Source: Phytophthora sp. 'mugwort' (Eukaryota; Oomycota; Peronosporomycetes; Peronosporales; Peronosporaceae). Taken from it: a stretch of 64,000 bases of DNA. Below the pieces are notes generated by a model. It did no database searches, had not been told where the DNA came from, and saw only the letters and a program-made list of their open reading frames with translations. Position 1 is the stretch's first letter. Each line of letters begins with the position of its first letter. Made by a program: the position numbers and the translations under genes. Where the stretch lies: positions 6,200,001 through 6,264,000 of the forward strand of contig JAUCEF010000007.1 of NCBI GenBank assembly GCA_033558025.1, written 5' to 3'. Below are positions 11,817 through 21,246 of the stretch, piece by piece.

Positions 11817-13391
11817 CCGCAAAAGTCTCATAGATTTGGCACCCTTCTCTAAATCACATTTGGCGGGTGCCAAGTCTTTCAGAAATTTAAGGTTGTCGCT
11901 CATTGGCCAATCGGTATTGCGTATCAAGGCGGTTGGACGTCAGCGGTTTTCAAAACTAGGTAGACAGATTTGGCGAGAGCGTTTGGCGCCATTCGCAAAA
12001 TGCCTCCGCACCTCATTATGTTGTCCATACCATCGAATTCAAGATCAAGACAGTGGAAGCCTTCACTACGTCCGGTGAAACTCGGGTGAATTTTTGCAAG
12101 GGGCGAGATTTTCGCGGTCTACACTTCAATACTGGGAACGCCAGTATGAAACGATGAAGTTAGCTATCCGAGACAAAAAAGCGTGCCAATAAGTTGACTG
12201 TGGGTGGTAGTGGTCGCATTTCTCCCCATGGGTATAGAGTAGAGGACGAGCTTCGTGGCTGGATCAAAGACGAGCAGCGCGAGGAGAGACCTGTGTCGAT
12301 GGACTGTATTATTGTGCAGTGTATGGTACTATTGCCGGATTCATCGACGAGAAAATGGCTACCGCTAGAAGTCGTGGTGCAGCAAGTTGATGCAGCGAAA
12401 TGGGCTCACCATCCGACGCATATCGCACTCGTGTCGCAAGAAGCACGCGGAGCTGCTGTCACTGCGTGATGTTTTGCGTGCAAGGTAACCAAGGTGCTAA
12501 TAGACCACTCCGTGGATGCTGCGACTGCAACTCCGCCGCCGTATGTGCTCTACAACACGGACAAGACTGCTGTATACTGTGACGTGGGTTCCAAGACGAT
12601 GGTGAGTTTCGTCGGCGTGACTCGCGTTCCTGATAATGGCGGCGGCAAGGGCAGTTATCGATACACGGCCGCGCTGCTTGTGTGTGCAGACGCCCGCATG
12701 CTGCCACCCCACTTTGTGTTTGCGGGTGAGCCGGACAATGATGTGTACAATGAAGTGGAGACATACTGTGAGCCGGGGGTCGCCACGTTTTCGGTGCAAA
12801 AGAAAGCGTGATTCGACGAGCGCGTCATGCTAGAGTGGATCGACAAGGTGTGGCAGTACGAGGTGAACGGACCCAGTGTGCTCATCCTGGACTGCCTGAA
12901 AGTACACAAATGTGCCGCGGTGCAGCAACGGCTTGCTGAAATGGTACCTACACGCTGTATGTTCCTGCCGACTGCACGTCTGTGGCAAAGCCTCTTGACG
13001 TGGGAGTCATGTCGCCTTCTAAAAGCAATGTAAAAGGCTATTACACCGCGCTCTACTCGAACCGCCCACCGCCACGTAAAGCCTGGGAACGCCGCTACCA
13101 TATGTTTCAGCGCTCCATGCACGCTCTACAAACTATCAAGGCAGATACTATCGTATCTTCTTTCGTGAAGGCCGGACCATTCTTTCCTTTCGGGCCGCCT
13201 CCGAGGCTCTTTCCCGGTTGCGGTGGTCTCCACTACGGAAATAGTTGTGTAGACACATACTATGTGTGGACCACATCGTTCCAAAACATGGTGGTCTAAT
13301 GCAAAAAGGGCACTGATTGGTCAGTTCTTGATACAGGCGAGTTCACCACTGTCAAATCTTTCAGGGTACCAAATTTATCAGACTTTTGCGG
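11817..13391 (+). mobile_element. Complete pogo-like DNA transposon, 1575 bp, inactive
   Basis: A 28-bp inverted repeat starting CCGCAAAAGTC lies at 11817-11844 and, reversed, at 13364-13391. I count 25 of 28 positions matching. Each end is flanked by TA (11815-11816 and 13392-13393), as expected for Tc1/mariner/pogo insertion. The transposase pseudogene lies between them. Confidence 0.75.
11990..13300 (+). pseudogene. pogo-like (DDE_1) transposase inside the 1575-bp element
   Basis: The N-terminal part (about 12190-12470) carries HGYRVEDELRGWIKDEQREE, which resembles the CENP-B-type DNA-binding segment of pogo transposases. The catalytic domain follows: YNTDKTAVYCDV near 12555 (first Asp), a conserved FVGVTRVPDNGG block, VLILDCLKVHKCAAVQQRL near 12885 (second Asp), and after a frameshift AKPLDVGVMSPSKSNVKGYY near 12985 (third Asp in PLD). 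A stop at about 12811 (KKA-stop-FDERV) and frameshifts at about 12475 and 12980 break the gene. It is a different subfamily from the relic at 10100-11675. Confidence 0.75.
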
Positions 13392-13503
13392 TACCTTACA
13401 CGCCGAATATAGTTTACAGACAGATATTCAGGGAAAGACTGCATATGTTTGCATTTTTACCAATACTTGTGTTCTTTACACCATGAAGGGGAGCTGCACA
13501 ATT

Positions 13504-14378
13504 GGCATTGTCAGGCCTCTCTTAAATAGGCGGTGTGCTACGAAAAAGGATTTTAGTATTTTGAAAACGCCTATTTTCATGCATCTGGGGTGAGACAGAG
13601 TACTGAGTATTCAGGCGATCCATGAGGCAAAAACAACTTCAGACCGTGCAAAGAAAACCGATTGCACCTCTCGCATCTGCCTTCAGTGTGCATGGTCTGG
13701 CGGATGCTATCATTGCAGTTATACAGCGCACCAAGTTCGAAGTTCAAGCAGAAACCACGCATCTGGTAGAGATGCCAGAAGACATTGTAGGGTGTGGGGT
13801 AAGAACTTCAAGAAGCTGTTCAGTATGCATGAGAACAGACTAAAAGCACATTTTAACGATTCCGGCGTGATCTACGATATCTGGAAGCAGTGGCAAACGC
13901 TGATACAACAATACGCCAACGACCGCATATTTAAATGCCTTATTGACGATGCTGACCAGACTGACTTCATGAAAGCGTGGATTACTGTGGATTGTGGCCA
14001 TGAATTCAATAAACTGGTCGTCTTTCTCGATGGTTTAGCGTCACGTACATCAGGAATCACACCGTGGAAGTGATTTCAGCTTTTTCAAGCAAGTCAAGAG
14101 CGATCAGCGGGCGTCAGTGAGCAACTACATCATGGAAGGCCAACTGGAAGCCAAGCAGTACTTCGAGTTGATCGCTTTAGCTGAGAAATAAAAGATAGTG
14201 CGGAAAACACACACTAACTTAAGAATTGTATTCTTTATCGAAACCCTACTTTTGGTTTGGGAGTTACTTGGTACATTCCTAAACTAAGCACCTACTTCTA
14301 TGTCTAAGAAAACACCTATCTATAGATGAAGTAGGCGAAGTAGGCTGAGCGCCTATTTAGAAGAGGCCTGGGCATTGT
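13504..14378. mobile_element. Non-autonomous hAT element with intact ends and 8-bp target duplication
   Basis: An inverted repeat beginning CAGGCCTCTCTTAAATAGGC lies at 13512-13532, and its partner at 14350-14370 differs at only two or three positions. The element (13512-14370, 859 bp) is bordered by perfect 8-bp direct repeats GGCATTGT at 13504-13511 and 14371-14378. An 8-bp duplication and a CAGG-type terminus are hallmarks of the hAT superfamily. A further CGCCTATTT sits at 13568-13576, giving a nested fold at the left end. Confidence 0.9.
13560..14190 (+). pseudogene. Relic of an oomycete repeat-encoded protein within the hAT element
   Basis: Frames at 13622-13843, 13792-14073 and onward form one broken protein. 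Its C-terminal part reads SDFSFFKQVKSDQRASVSN then IMEGQLEAKQYFELI (about 14070-14185). It resembles a repeat-associated protein family I recall from Phytophthora, whose end has the pattern SDFS..xWEKDxxR..LTDFSLEGxxHxKQ. Its location inside an element with hAT ends suggests that this family is a hAT-type transposase C-terminus. The N-terminal part is missing, consistent with internal deletion. Confidence 0.45.
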
Positions 14379-14614
14379 ATTCAACGGTCACTTAGTGTTG
14401 TGGAAAGCCTTAGCAAGGTATTACCTAAATACCGGTAGTAGCTCCTCTTACCAAGTTAGTAGCAGTATTACCGTTTTGTGTAACTCTGGTGTGGCAGACA
14501 TTTTTCGCTTACACCAACAAATTGAAGCTGCGCGGCACGATCCTTGCACAGACCTCTCTTCTAACTAGCTGACACAACACGAATCAACCAGAAGCCGACA
14601 CCCTTCCCAGCAAC

Positions 14615-16749
14615 ATGGCGGAAGAATCTGATGAAGAACACCGCGCTTGCGGCGACGATAGAGCAACTGAAGCAACCTCGGTCTTCCTTTGCATCCTGTC
14701 TGGAGTGAGTTCGCGACCATCGTTCCGAAGTGGGCCTACCCAGGCAAGCAGCACCCCAATGTAGTCTGCAATCACTGCTCCAAGGAGCTGCGCCACACGC
14801 AACCCAAGAAGAGCATGGTTCTCACATTGTCCGTCAGTGTCCAAAGGTTCAGACGGAATCCGCGCTAAGTTCGCGCCGCTACTCGGCAAGCGAATTCGCG
14901 ACGTAGCAGGCGACGTAGCGTCACCTAAACGGTCCCGGGTGGGGGACTCATCGCGCCGGCCCAGCGTTCATGAGCCTGTAAGCAAAATGGAGAAGAAAGC
15001 GTTCCACCAGGCTATAGCTGCAGCATTCTATTCTTTCGGAATTCCATTTCGTGTCATCGAAAATCCTGCGATGCGATTTATCCTCACCAGATATCGACCA
15101 AGCATGACCCTCCCCACCCGCCAGGACCTATCCAGTGATTTGCTCGACGAAGCATAGTGGTTGAGATTGTCGTTGGCAAGGGATCTGTGTGTGCTGTGGT
15201 CACTGATAACGCTTCGAATATGTGCAAGTCATGGGAGCTGCTAATGGCAAAAATGCCGGCCCTAACCTGCAATGGATGCGCTGCAGACACCCTCAATTAG
15301 GTGCTGAAGGACATGTTTGGAGTTAAGTACCTCGGTGATGTCCTCAAGAGTGCTGTCAGTGTCACTAAGTTCGTCCGTAAGACGCCTGCGCTGCTATACC
15401 ACTTCCGGGAAGTGCAACGACGCCGCGCTTTGGTTATTCTAGTCTCGACGAGATGGTACTCTAGTACCAACTGCATTTCCAGTCTTGTCCGAAATGAGGA
15501 AGTGCTGCGTGAAGTTTTCGCGAGCGAAGTCTTACTGGATCGCAATACGGTTGCTGAGGCGAAACTCAATCGGGTAAAGGCTATCCTCGCCGATAGCAGC
15601 TTTTGGATGAAGGTCCGGGCTGGTTTACGGTGAGTTCAACCTGTTGTCAAAGCGCTGGGGGCTCTTGAAAAAGATGGATGCTGCCTTTCGATGGTCTATC
15701 ATTATTTTCGAGAGCTACGCTACCATCGAGCCTTCCGTGCGCAGAATGACGACATCGAGGAAAATGTCTTCTCGAGCATCAAAGCAATTCTACAAAAGCG
15801 GTGGGAGTCAATCAAGCTGGAGTCTGTGCTTGCGGCTTTCTTGCTGGACCCATCCAAGTCTCCTGACGACTTTGATGGTGATGACTTGGACAACGCAGTC
15901 ACAGAATGTGTTGAGCTGGTTGTGCGCGTAGGCCTATCGCCGGGAGTAACAGCAAGCACTTTTCATGATGCTGTCATGAAGTTCATTCGCGCGAAGGATG
16001 GATGGTCACAGGAGAAATGGGAGCAGACTTCGAGCTACATACCGCTCGATTGGTGGAGGCTTAAGAGTACCGATTTTGCTGTTCTCAGGGACTTCGCGAC
16101 GCGTGTGCTGAGTATCCCAACGTCTTCGGCAGCAAGTGAGCGTTCCTGGAGTGTTCACTCTTTCATTCACAACAAACGTCGGAATCGACTGAAGCCTGCT
16201 CGTGCAGAGAAACTCGCCTTCTTGTACACAAATGTAGGTAATAAGACATCGACGAGTCAAGTGCACTACAAGGACGACGGCGACGCAAACCCGAACGAAA
16301 GCGACAACAGTACCGACGGTTATTTCAGTGATGAAGAAACGCAGAGAGCAGCCAGTCACCATCGCAATAACGACACCCGTGTGCAGGTTCACCAGGATAA
16401 TTCAGCTGTGCGGCGATATCTGTTTGCATCGACGCCAGCCGGCCACTCCCTTGACAACCAGAATTTGCGATCAACAATGTCGTACGTGGCCGCAGATAAG
16501 AGACCCGCGCAGCCGACGTTGCGTCCGAGTACTGGTCAGATAAGATGCACGCATACTGATCTTCCGCTCTCCCAGACTACAGCTGCAGGAAGCGTATTCA
16601 CGAGAGCAGATGAATTTCATCTTCCACGCGCTAATGAAGGAATCAAGTGTGGCGGATCTACACCCATAGCTGATAAATATTCTACTCCTGTCCGAACGAC
16701 AGTGACGGGAAGCGTGCGCAGTAGAGGGACTCGAAGTCAGCAACGTTGA
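14615..16749 (+). pseudogene. hAT transposase with BED-like zinc finger, broken
   Basis: The N-terminal part (about 14700-14815) reads VWSEFATIVPKWAYP followed by VVCNHCSKELRH, a BED-type zinc-finger pattern. After several frameshifts and stops (14870-15300) a frame from 15301 to 15633 reads FGVKYLGDVLKSAVSVTKF and continues as hAT core. A 352-codon frame (15691-16749) ends the protein. It includes DWWRLKSTDFAVLRDFATRV and PTSSAASERSWSVHSFIHNK, the hAT dimerisation region, at about residues 118-170. The last 150 residues are polar and low in complexity. The frame breaks make it inactive, although the C-terminal frame is unusually long and clean. Confidence 0.8.
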
Positions 16750-16899
16750 TCGTGGTCTGCTCGCGTAAATGAGCTCAATTAACTTCACGGATGTGCATTT
16801 ATAGCCGTATGCGTGTTATCTTCTGCTTTTCCGATCACAGATCTGGTTGCGTCTTCACAGAGGCGCCGCTGCTTCATCTTCGAATCAATCTAGTTCTGC

Positions 16900-18102
16900 T
16901 AGTTGGCGCACTTGTTCAGTTTCAGAGCTGCATGACGCCACCATCGCGCATAGGAGACAAACTTGTGCCCAACAATCTCGAAGAACTGGATCGACTTCGA
17001 GTCGCCGGCGCACTCGCGGAAGATGCCCAGATCGAGCTTCGGTCGCGTCGCTCGCTCCATGCCCAGCCGGACCAGCTCGCCCATGCCCTCCTGGTCCAGC
17101 GTCTCGAACGGGTCCTTCTCAATCGCGCAGTGCTTCACGTAGTGCGACATGAACTTGGCCTGCGCGTCGTCGCGAGAGATGCCGAACGTCATCTGCGTCG
17201 GGTCGTTCATGCCGAAAGAGGGAAACTCCGTCAGCTTGGCCAACATGCTGACCTGCCGCGCACCGCGCGGCTCCTCGACCATATTTCCCATCTTGTAGTC
17301 AAACAACTTGCCGACCACGCCCTACTCGACCGCCTGGCCAGCCCCACCTTCTGCTCCAGTTCCTCGAACGAACTCACCAGCTGGATCACGATGTTCGGGT
17401 GCACCGAGATTCCCTCGCATGGCCACTTCCGCGACGGCCTTCGCCTGCATCTCCGTGATGGCTAGGTATACGATGTCCAGACGACGGCCACTCAGACCTA
17501 TCATCGAGTTCGCCTCCTCCGAGCGCGACAGCACCTCCGCTTTGCTGACCTACATCGCCTGCGCTACAGCTCATCCAGCTCACTGCCCTCGTGCGGCGGG
17601 CCCGGCACGGATGGTCTCGGGCAGCCGTTTGTGGCGCGAAAGGTCCCTCGAAGTTGCCTTGCTTGAACGTGCACAGCACGTCCAGCGCCTCCTGCTGCGC
17701 CGGGGAGTCCAGCTCCACCGCATCGATCATGCGACGCACTGCGCCAAGCTGAAGAACAAGTCCTTAGTCGTGTCAGACCGATGCCCTGCGCGCTGTGCGC
17801 AATGGCCTCGCGGGGATTCTCGGGAGTGTCGGCCTTCGTGAACACCTCCTTGCGGCGTTGCGCGTCCGCCCACTTCATGAACTGCACCAACTCGCTGCTC
17901 ATCGCAGCTTTCTGCAACTTCTGCTCGCCCTTAAACGCCCCCCGGTCGTGCCGTTGGCGCTGACGTAGTCGCCTTCCTGCAGCGCCATCTCCGCGCCGCT
18001 GGACGTGTGTGCGCGCATCATCTTTCTTTTTCGAGTCGACGGGCGGCTCTCTGCAGCCGTGCACGTACGGCTTGCACCGCTACGGCTACTGTGCGAAGTC
18101 AT
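16900..18102 (-). pseudogene. Pyruvate phosphate dikinase (PPDK) C-terminal fragment, captured and decayed
   Basis: PPDK interconverts pyruvate/ATP/Pi and PEP/AMP/PPi. The minus-strand sequence begins at MTSH (18102), the motif containing the phosphorylated His of the mobile domain. It continues with LQEGDYVSANGTTG, LQKAAMSSELVQFMKWADAQ, EVFTKADTPENPREAIAHSA, QGIGLTR, and LDSPAQQEALDVLCTFKQG. After further shifts come the PEP-binding barrel pieces RSEEANSMIGLSGRRL, ITEMQAKAV, and FGMNDPTQMTFGISRDDAQA (FGTNDLTQMTFGxSRDD in the family). The ATP-grasp half is absent. Frameshifts occur near 17560, 17380 and 17320. It lies inside the hAT element 14393-18283, antisense to the transposase. Confidence 0.85.
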
Positions 18103-18202
18103 GAGCCCTGCGCTGGAGCCTCAGGTCCGAGTATAAATGTCCGAATGTGAACATGTAGACAACAAAAATATTTTCGTCCCAACCGAATATTTATAATAGG
18201 GG

Positions 18203-18283
18203 AACGGGATTACCGTTCGGTAATAACCTCACTAATTACCGCTTGGTAGTTATTAGGAGCTAATCCCACGGTAATTAACAACT
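18203..18283. repeat. Right terminal/subterminal inverted repeat of the 3.9-kb hAT element
   Basis: This AT-rich segment contains internal near-palindromes (GGTAATAACC, TACCGCTTGGTA, GGGATTA ... TAATCCC). Reversed, it aligns with 14393-14477. It ends about 105 bases before the ZIP start codon. Confidence 0.55.
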
Positions 18284-18399
18284 AACGGTCACTATTGGCA
18301 CATGTCACTAACTCGCGGCTCACCTCGTGTACGTCACTTCGATCATTCTTCTTTGTTGCAGACACACTCCTAGACCGACTCTCCTTCACCTCTGTCCCC

Positions 18400-19388
18400 A
18401 TGATTGAGGGCCAACATCCCGTCGTCCAGGCGATGCTGGGGACGCTCGTCACGTGGGGCTTCACAGCGCTAGGCTCGGCCATGGTGTTCGTGCTGGACGT
18501 GGAGGACAAGCGCACAAGCCAGAAGATTCTGGATGGCATGCTGGGCTTCGCAGGCGGCGTGATGCTGGCTGCCTCGTATTGGTCGCTGCTGGCGCCATCC
18601 ATCGAGATCGCAGAGGAGTCGGGACTTTACGGCCCCGATGGCCGCTGGGCCTTCGTCCCCGCCGCTGTGGGTTTCATGCTCGGAGCTTTGACGCTCTTCG
18701 GGACGGAGAAGGTGCTGCCTCTACTGGAGTCGTATCTGGGCGTGAGTCCGCACTCTATGGGCGGGAAGAACGCCGAAGTGACAAAGAAGAAGAAGAAAGA
18801 CGACGACTACCAGGATGAAGAGCACGAGAGCTACGACAAACCCACAGCGGCCAGCATCAGCAGCTTCCGACGGGTTCTGCTGCTGGTCATCGCCATTACA
18901 CTGCACAATTTGCCAGAAGGGATGGCCGTAGGTGTGGGATTTGGCAGTGTAGGACACAGCACGAGCGCCAGTTTCGCTAATGCCGTGAACTTGGCGATTG
19001 GCATTGGGCTACAGAACTTTCCCGAGGGACTGGCAGTGTCCATGCCATTGAGAAGGGAGGGGATGTCGGCGTTTAAGGCATTCATGTGGGGTCAAGCGAG
19101 TGGACTGGTGGAGCCGATTGGAGGCGTAAGTAAGCATTCTTTGTTGTGATTGAAGGTGGAGAGGAGCTGACGAGTGCTGTGGATCTGTAGTTGATTGGAG
19201 CAGGTGCCGTGCTGTACGTGCAGCCGATCCTGCCGTACGCGCTGTCATTTGCGGCAGGAGCCATGATCTTTGTCGTGGTAGACGACTTGGTGCCAGAGAC
19301 CACACAGAGCGGCAACCAGAAGCTAGCGACGTTCGGCACCATCGTGGGCTTTGTCGTCATGATGGTCATGGACGTCGCACTCGGATAG
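18400..19388 (+). CDS. ZIP-family metal (zinc) transporter, ZIP11-like
   Basis: ZIP proteins move zinc and related divalent metals into the cytosol across the plasma or an internal membrane. Two exons, 18400-19125 and 19191-19388, give 307 codons with stop; the 65-base intron has GT-AG borders (GTAAGT ... CTGTAG) and keeps the frame. The start is the first in-frame ATG. The protein has about eight hydrophobic segments. A charged cytosolic loop at residues 128-148 is rich in Lys, Asp and Glu. The metal-binding helix motifs are TLHNLPEGMAVGVGFGS and GIGLQNFPEGLAVSMPLRR. The final exon supplies the last two membrane segments (ILPYALSFAAGAMIFVVVDD). It converges on the aspartic protease gene with an 88-base gap. 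A hAT insertion ends about 105 bases upstream of the start, so its promoter may lie partly in transposon DNA. Confidence 0.93.
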
Positions 19389-19476
19389 AGAGAGACAGTC
19401 ACATAGATAGACGAAGAGACCTCATGGAAATGCATATTGTGTATGCTAACCCTTTTGTCGCTATAGATGACTCCAG

Positions 19477-21075
19477 CTAGCTTGATTTCTGCTCGTCGTC
19501 TTCTTCCATGAGAAAGAAAGAAAACTCCTCCTGCTGCCAGTCGTTGCTGACTTTGGTAGTCGACGGAGGCTTGTTGGTGTTCTTTTTGGCGTCTGTAAGG
19601 GAGTCGCCTTCTGTTGCAGCAGCTATCCAGATTGCGTTGATAAGACCAGCTACAGCCAGTAGAGTGACGCCGGCAAGCATCCACTGCGGAGCCTGAGAGT
19701 AGTCGAAGCCAGGACGGAACTTGTCACCACCAGGATCAAGACTAAGCTCCACCTGAGCTTGCAGCGGTAAGTCACACATTGCTTCAGCGATCCCCACGCG
19801 GTGATTATCAATGTCGTAAATGATGTCGTGGCCTTCTAGGACGCTGGCTCCTAGAATCGTAGCCTTTGGTCCAGGTGTAAAGAAGATAGTACCAATGTAA
19901 ACCCCGTCGCCGACTTGTGCGAAGTAGTGGCTTGGTGGCACACAAAGGTGCACGTCATTCTTGAACCAGAAGCAGATATCTGGGAGTGCTGCCACTTGCT
20001 CAGGAGTCATCGGGTAGAACGTATCGCTCTGGGGCAGGAGGGCAAAGCTCCCGACAGCTTGACCCCAGGCAAGTCGGAACGGAAGTCTCGTGCTCTCGGG
20101 CATGTACAGGAAGGTAGTCCCGCTGTCTAGCACGCATCCGCGATCGGCATTGTACTCACTGCTGTCCACGTTGAGGGTATAGCTCTTCGTGTTTCCAATC
20201 GACACAGAGAGCAGCGTTACTGTCCAGTACTGGTATCCCGTGCTGCGTAGTGGCGTGTAGCGCACCGGTTCCGTGTGTCGAGCGAGATCCACGCCGCCGA
20301 TCGTGAGCAAACCTCCACTGTGGGTCAAACATTGCGAGAAGATGCGAGTGCGAGTCATTTTCTGCCGGTAAAACTGCTCAAAGATCGAGTCCGGGTGTCG
20401 CGACAAGCCCATGATGCCGTCCGACGGCTGGTTCAGGAACACGCCCGACTGTTCATAGATGCAGCCGAACTCGATGCGAGCCTCAAACGAAGACGACAAT
20501 TGCATCAGGTCGGACGTCTTGTAAGCCGTCCAGTGATCTCCTTCGACGTAGGTCTGACGGTACATGCACTTGCCGTTCTCACACTCGGCGCACGGTGGTT
20601 CACCTCTGCTCGACGGGAGGGTCATGGAGCGATCGCAAGCCAGATACGTCGTGTTGTCTGTGAAGACGAACGGCTGGTGCTTGCGCTTGTTGCCGCAATT
20701 GTTGCAGCCCATACACACAAATGCTGTCTTGCCGCTGCCCGTGTCGACGATCAGTTCGCGCTTCTGACCGCCGACCGTCACCTGGATCGTGTGCGATCCG
20801 GAACCGGAGCGAAGTCCCATTTCCACAGTCTCTTGATTGCGTGCAGTGTCTCCATCCGATGGATCTGCGTCTCTCACGGTCTCCAGCGCCTGGATCTCTT
20901 CGTCTATTGATCGATGATACTGATACCGTCCTTGCAACGCATTGAGCGCTTGACTGCGCGCCAGGCGGTTGGACATCTCGAGCTGGATCGGGTCAGGTGA
21001 TGAAGCCGTCGCACACGCACCCCACGTTACAAGCGATGCCAGAGCCACATAGCGGACGACCGTGCCGAGTATCAT
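19477..21075 (-). CDS. Pepsin-like aspartic protease (family A1) with C-terminal membrane anchor
   Basis: This is a predicted secretory-pathway endopeptidase of 532 residues, encoded without introns. Residues 1-25 form a signal peptide (LGTVVRYVALASLVTWGACA). A propeptide-like region follows. The two catalytic motifs are DTGSGKTAF at residues 111-119 and DSGTTFLYM at 317-325. The Cys-rich stretch at 121-170 (CMGCNNCGNK, CAECENGKC) is larger than in pepsin and suggests several disulfides. A hydrophobic segment at about 466-488 is the likely transmembrane anchor. It is followed by a cytosolic tail of about 40 residues ending in an acidic FFLMEEDDEQ segment. The first motif has GKT where many A1 enzymes have SSN or TSN, so substrate preference may differ. 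The minus-strand neighbours are two membrane-anchored carboxypeptidases and an SDR relic. Confidence 0.92.
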   Translation of the reverse strand: MILGTVVRYVALASLVTWGACATASSPDPIQLEMSNRLARSQALNALQGRYQYHRSIDEEIQALETVRDADPSDGDTARNQETVEMGLRSGSGSHTIQVTVGGQKRELIVDTGSGKTAFVCMGCNNCGNKRKHQPFVFTDNTTYLACDRSMTLPSSRGEPPCAECENGKCMYRQTYVEGDHWTAYKTSDLMQLSSSFEARIEFGCIYEQSGVFLNQPSDGIMGLSRHPDSIFEQFYRQKMTRTRIFSQCLTHSGGLLTIGGVDLARHTEPVRYTPLRSTGYQYWTVTLLSVSIGNTKSYTLNVDSSEYNADRGCVLDSGTTFLYMPESTRLPFRLAWGQAVGSFALLPQSDTFYPMTPEQVAALPDICFWFKNDVHLCVPPSHYFAQVGDGVYIGTIFFTPGPKATILGASVLEGHDIIYDIDNHRVGIAEAMCDLPLQAQVELSLDPGGDKFRPGFDYSQAPQWMLAGVTLLAVAGLINAIWIAAATEGDSLTDAKKNTNKPPSTTKVSNDWQQEEFSFFLMEEDDEQKSS

Positions 21076-21246
21076 GGCAGAGCAAACCAGCAGTGCTCAA
21101 CCGTATCGACCTATGGCGTTATGAATCCAACGCCAGCGTCAATAGACGCCGACTAGTCAAGCGGATCAATGTCCCTTCAGTGGACCGCCTGGTGCAGCTG
21201 TTACATGGCGATGACGTTGATTATTCATAGCTAGGAGACTGTCGAC

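Larger units (their letters stand above)
14383..18293. mobile_element. Large hAT element (~3.9 kb) enclosing a transposase and a captured PPDK fragment
   Basis: The direct repeat AACGGTCACT occurs at 14383-14392 and 18284-18293, so a target duplication of about 8 bp fits within it. Just inside, 14393-14477 starts TAGTGTTG (a hAT-like terminus) and is similar to the reverse complement of 18205-18283. Shared blocks in the same order are TACCG, TTAGCTCCT/GTAGCTCCT, TACCAAG and TATTACCG. Between the ends lie a hAT transposase pseudogene and a pyruvate phosphate dikinase fragment in the opposite orientation. The inverted ends are diverged, so this is an old insertion. Confidence 0.6.

Noticed and set aside
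16791..17841. Long plus-strand frames (224 and 177 codons) over the PPDK fragment
   Set aside because: They are antisense shadows of the GC-rich PPDK relic; the minus strand carries the conserved motifs.
20275..20910. 211-codon plus-strand frame inside the aspartic protease gene
   Set aside because: The minus-strand protease is complete and has both catalytic motifs; the plus frame has no recognisable content.
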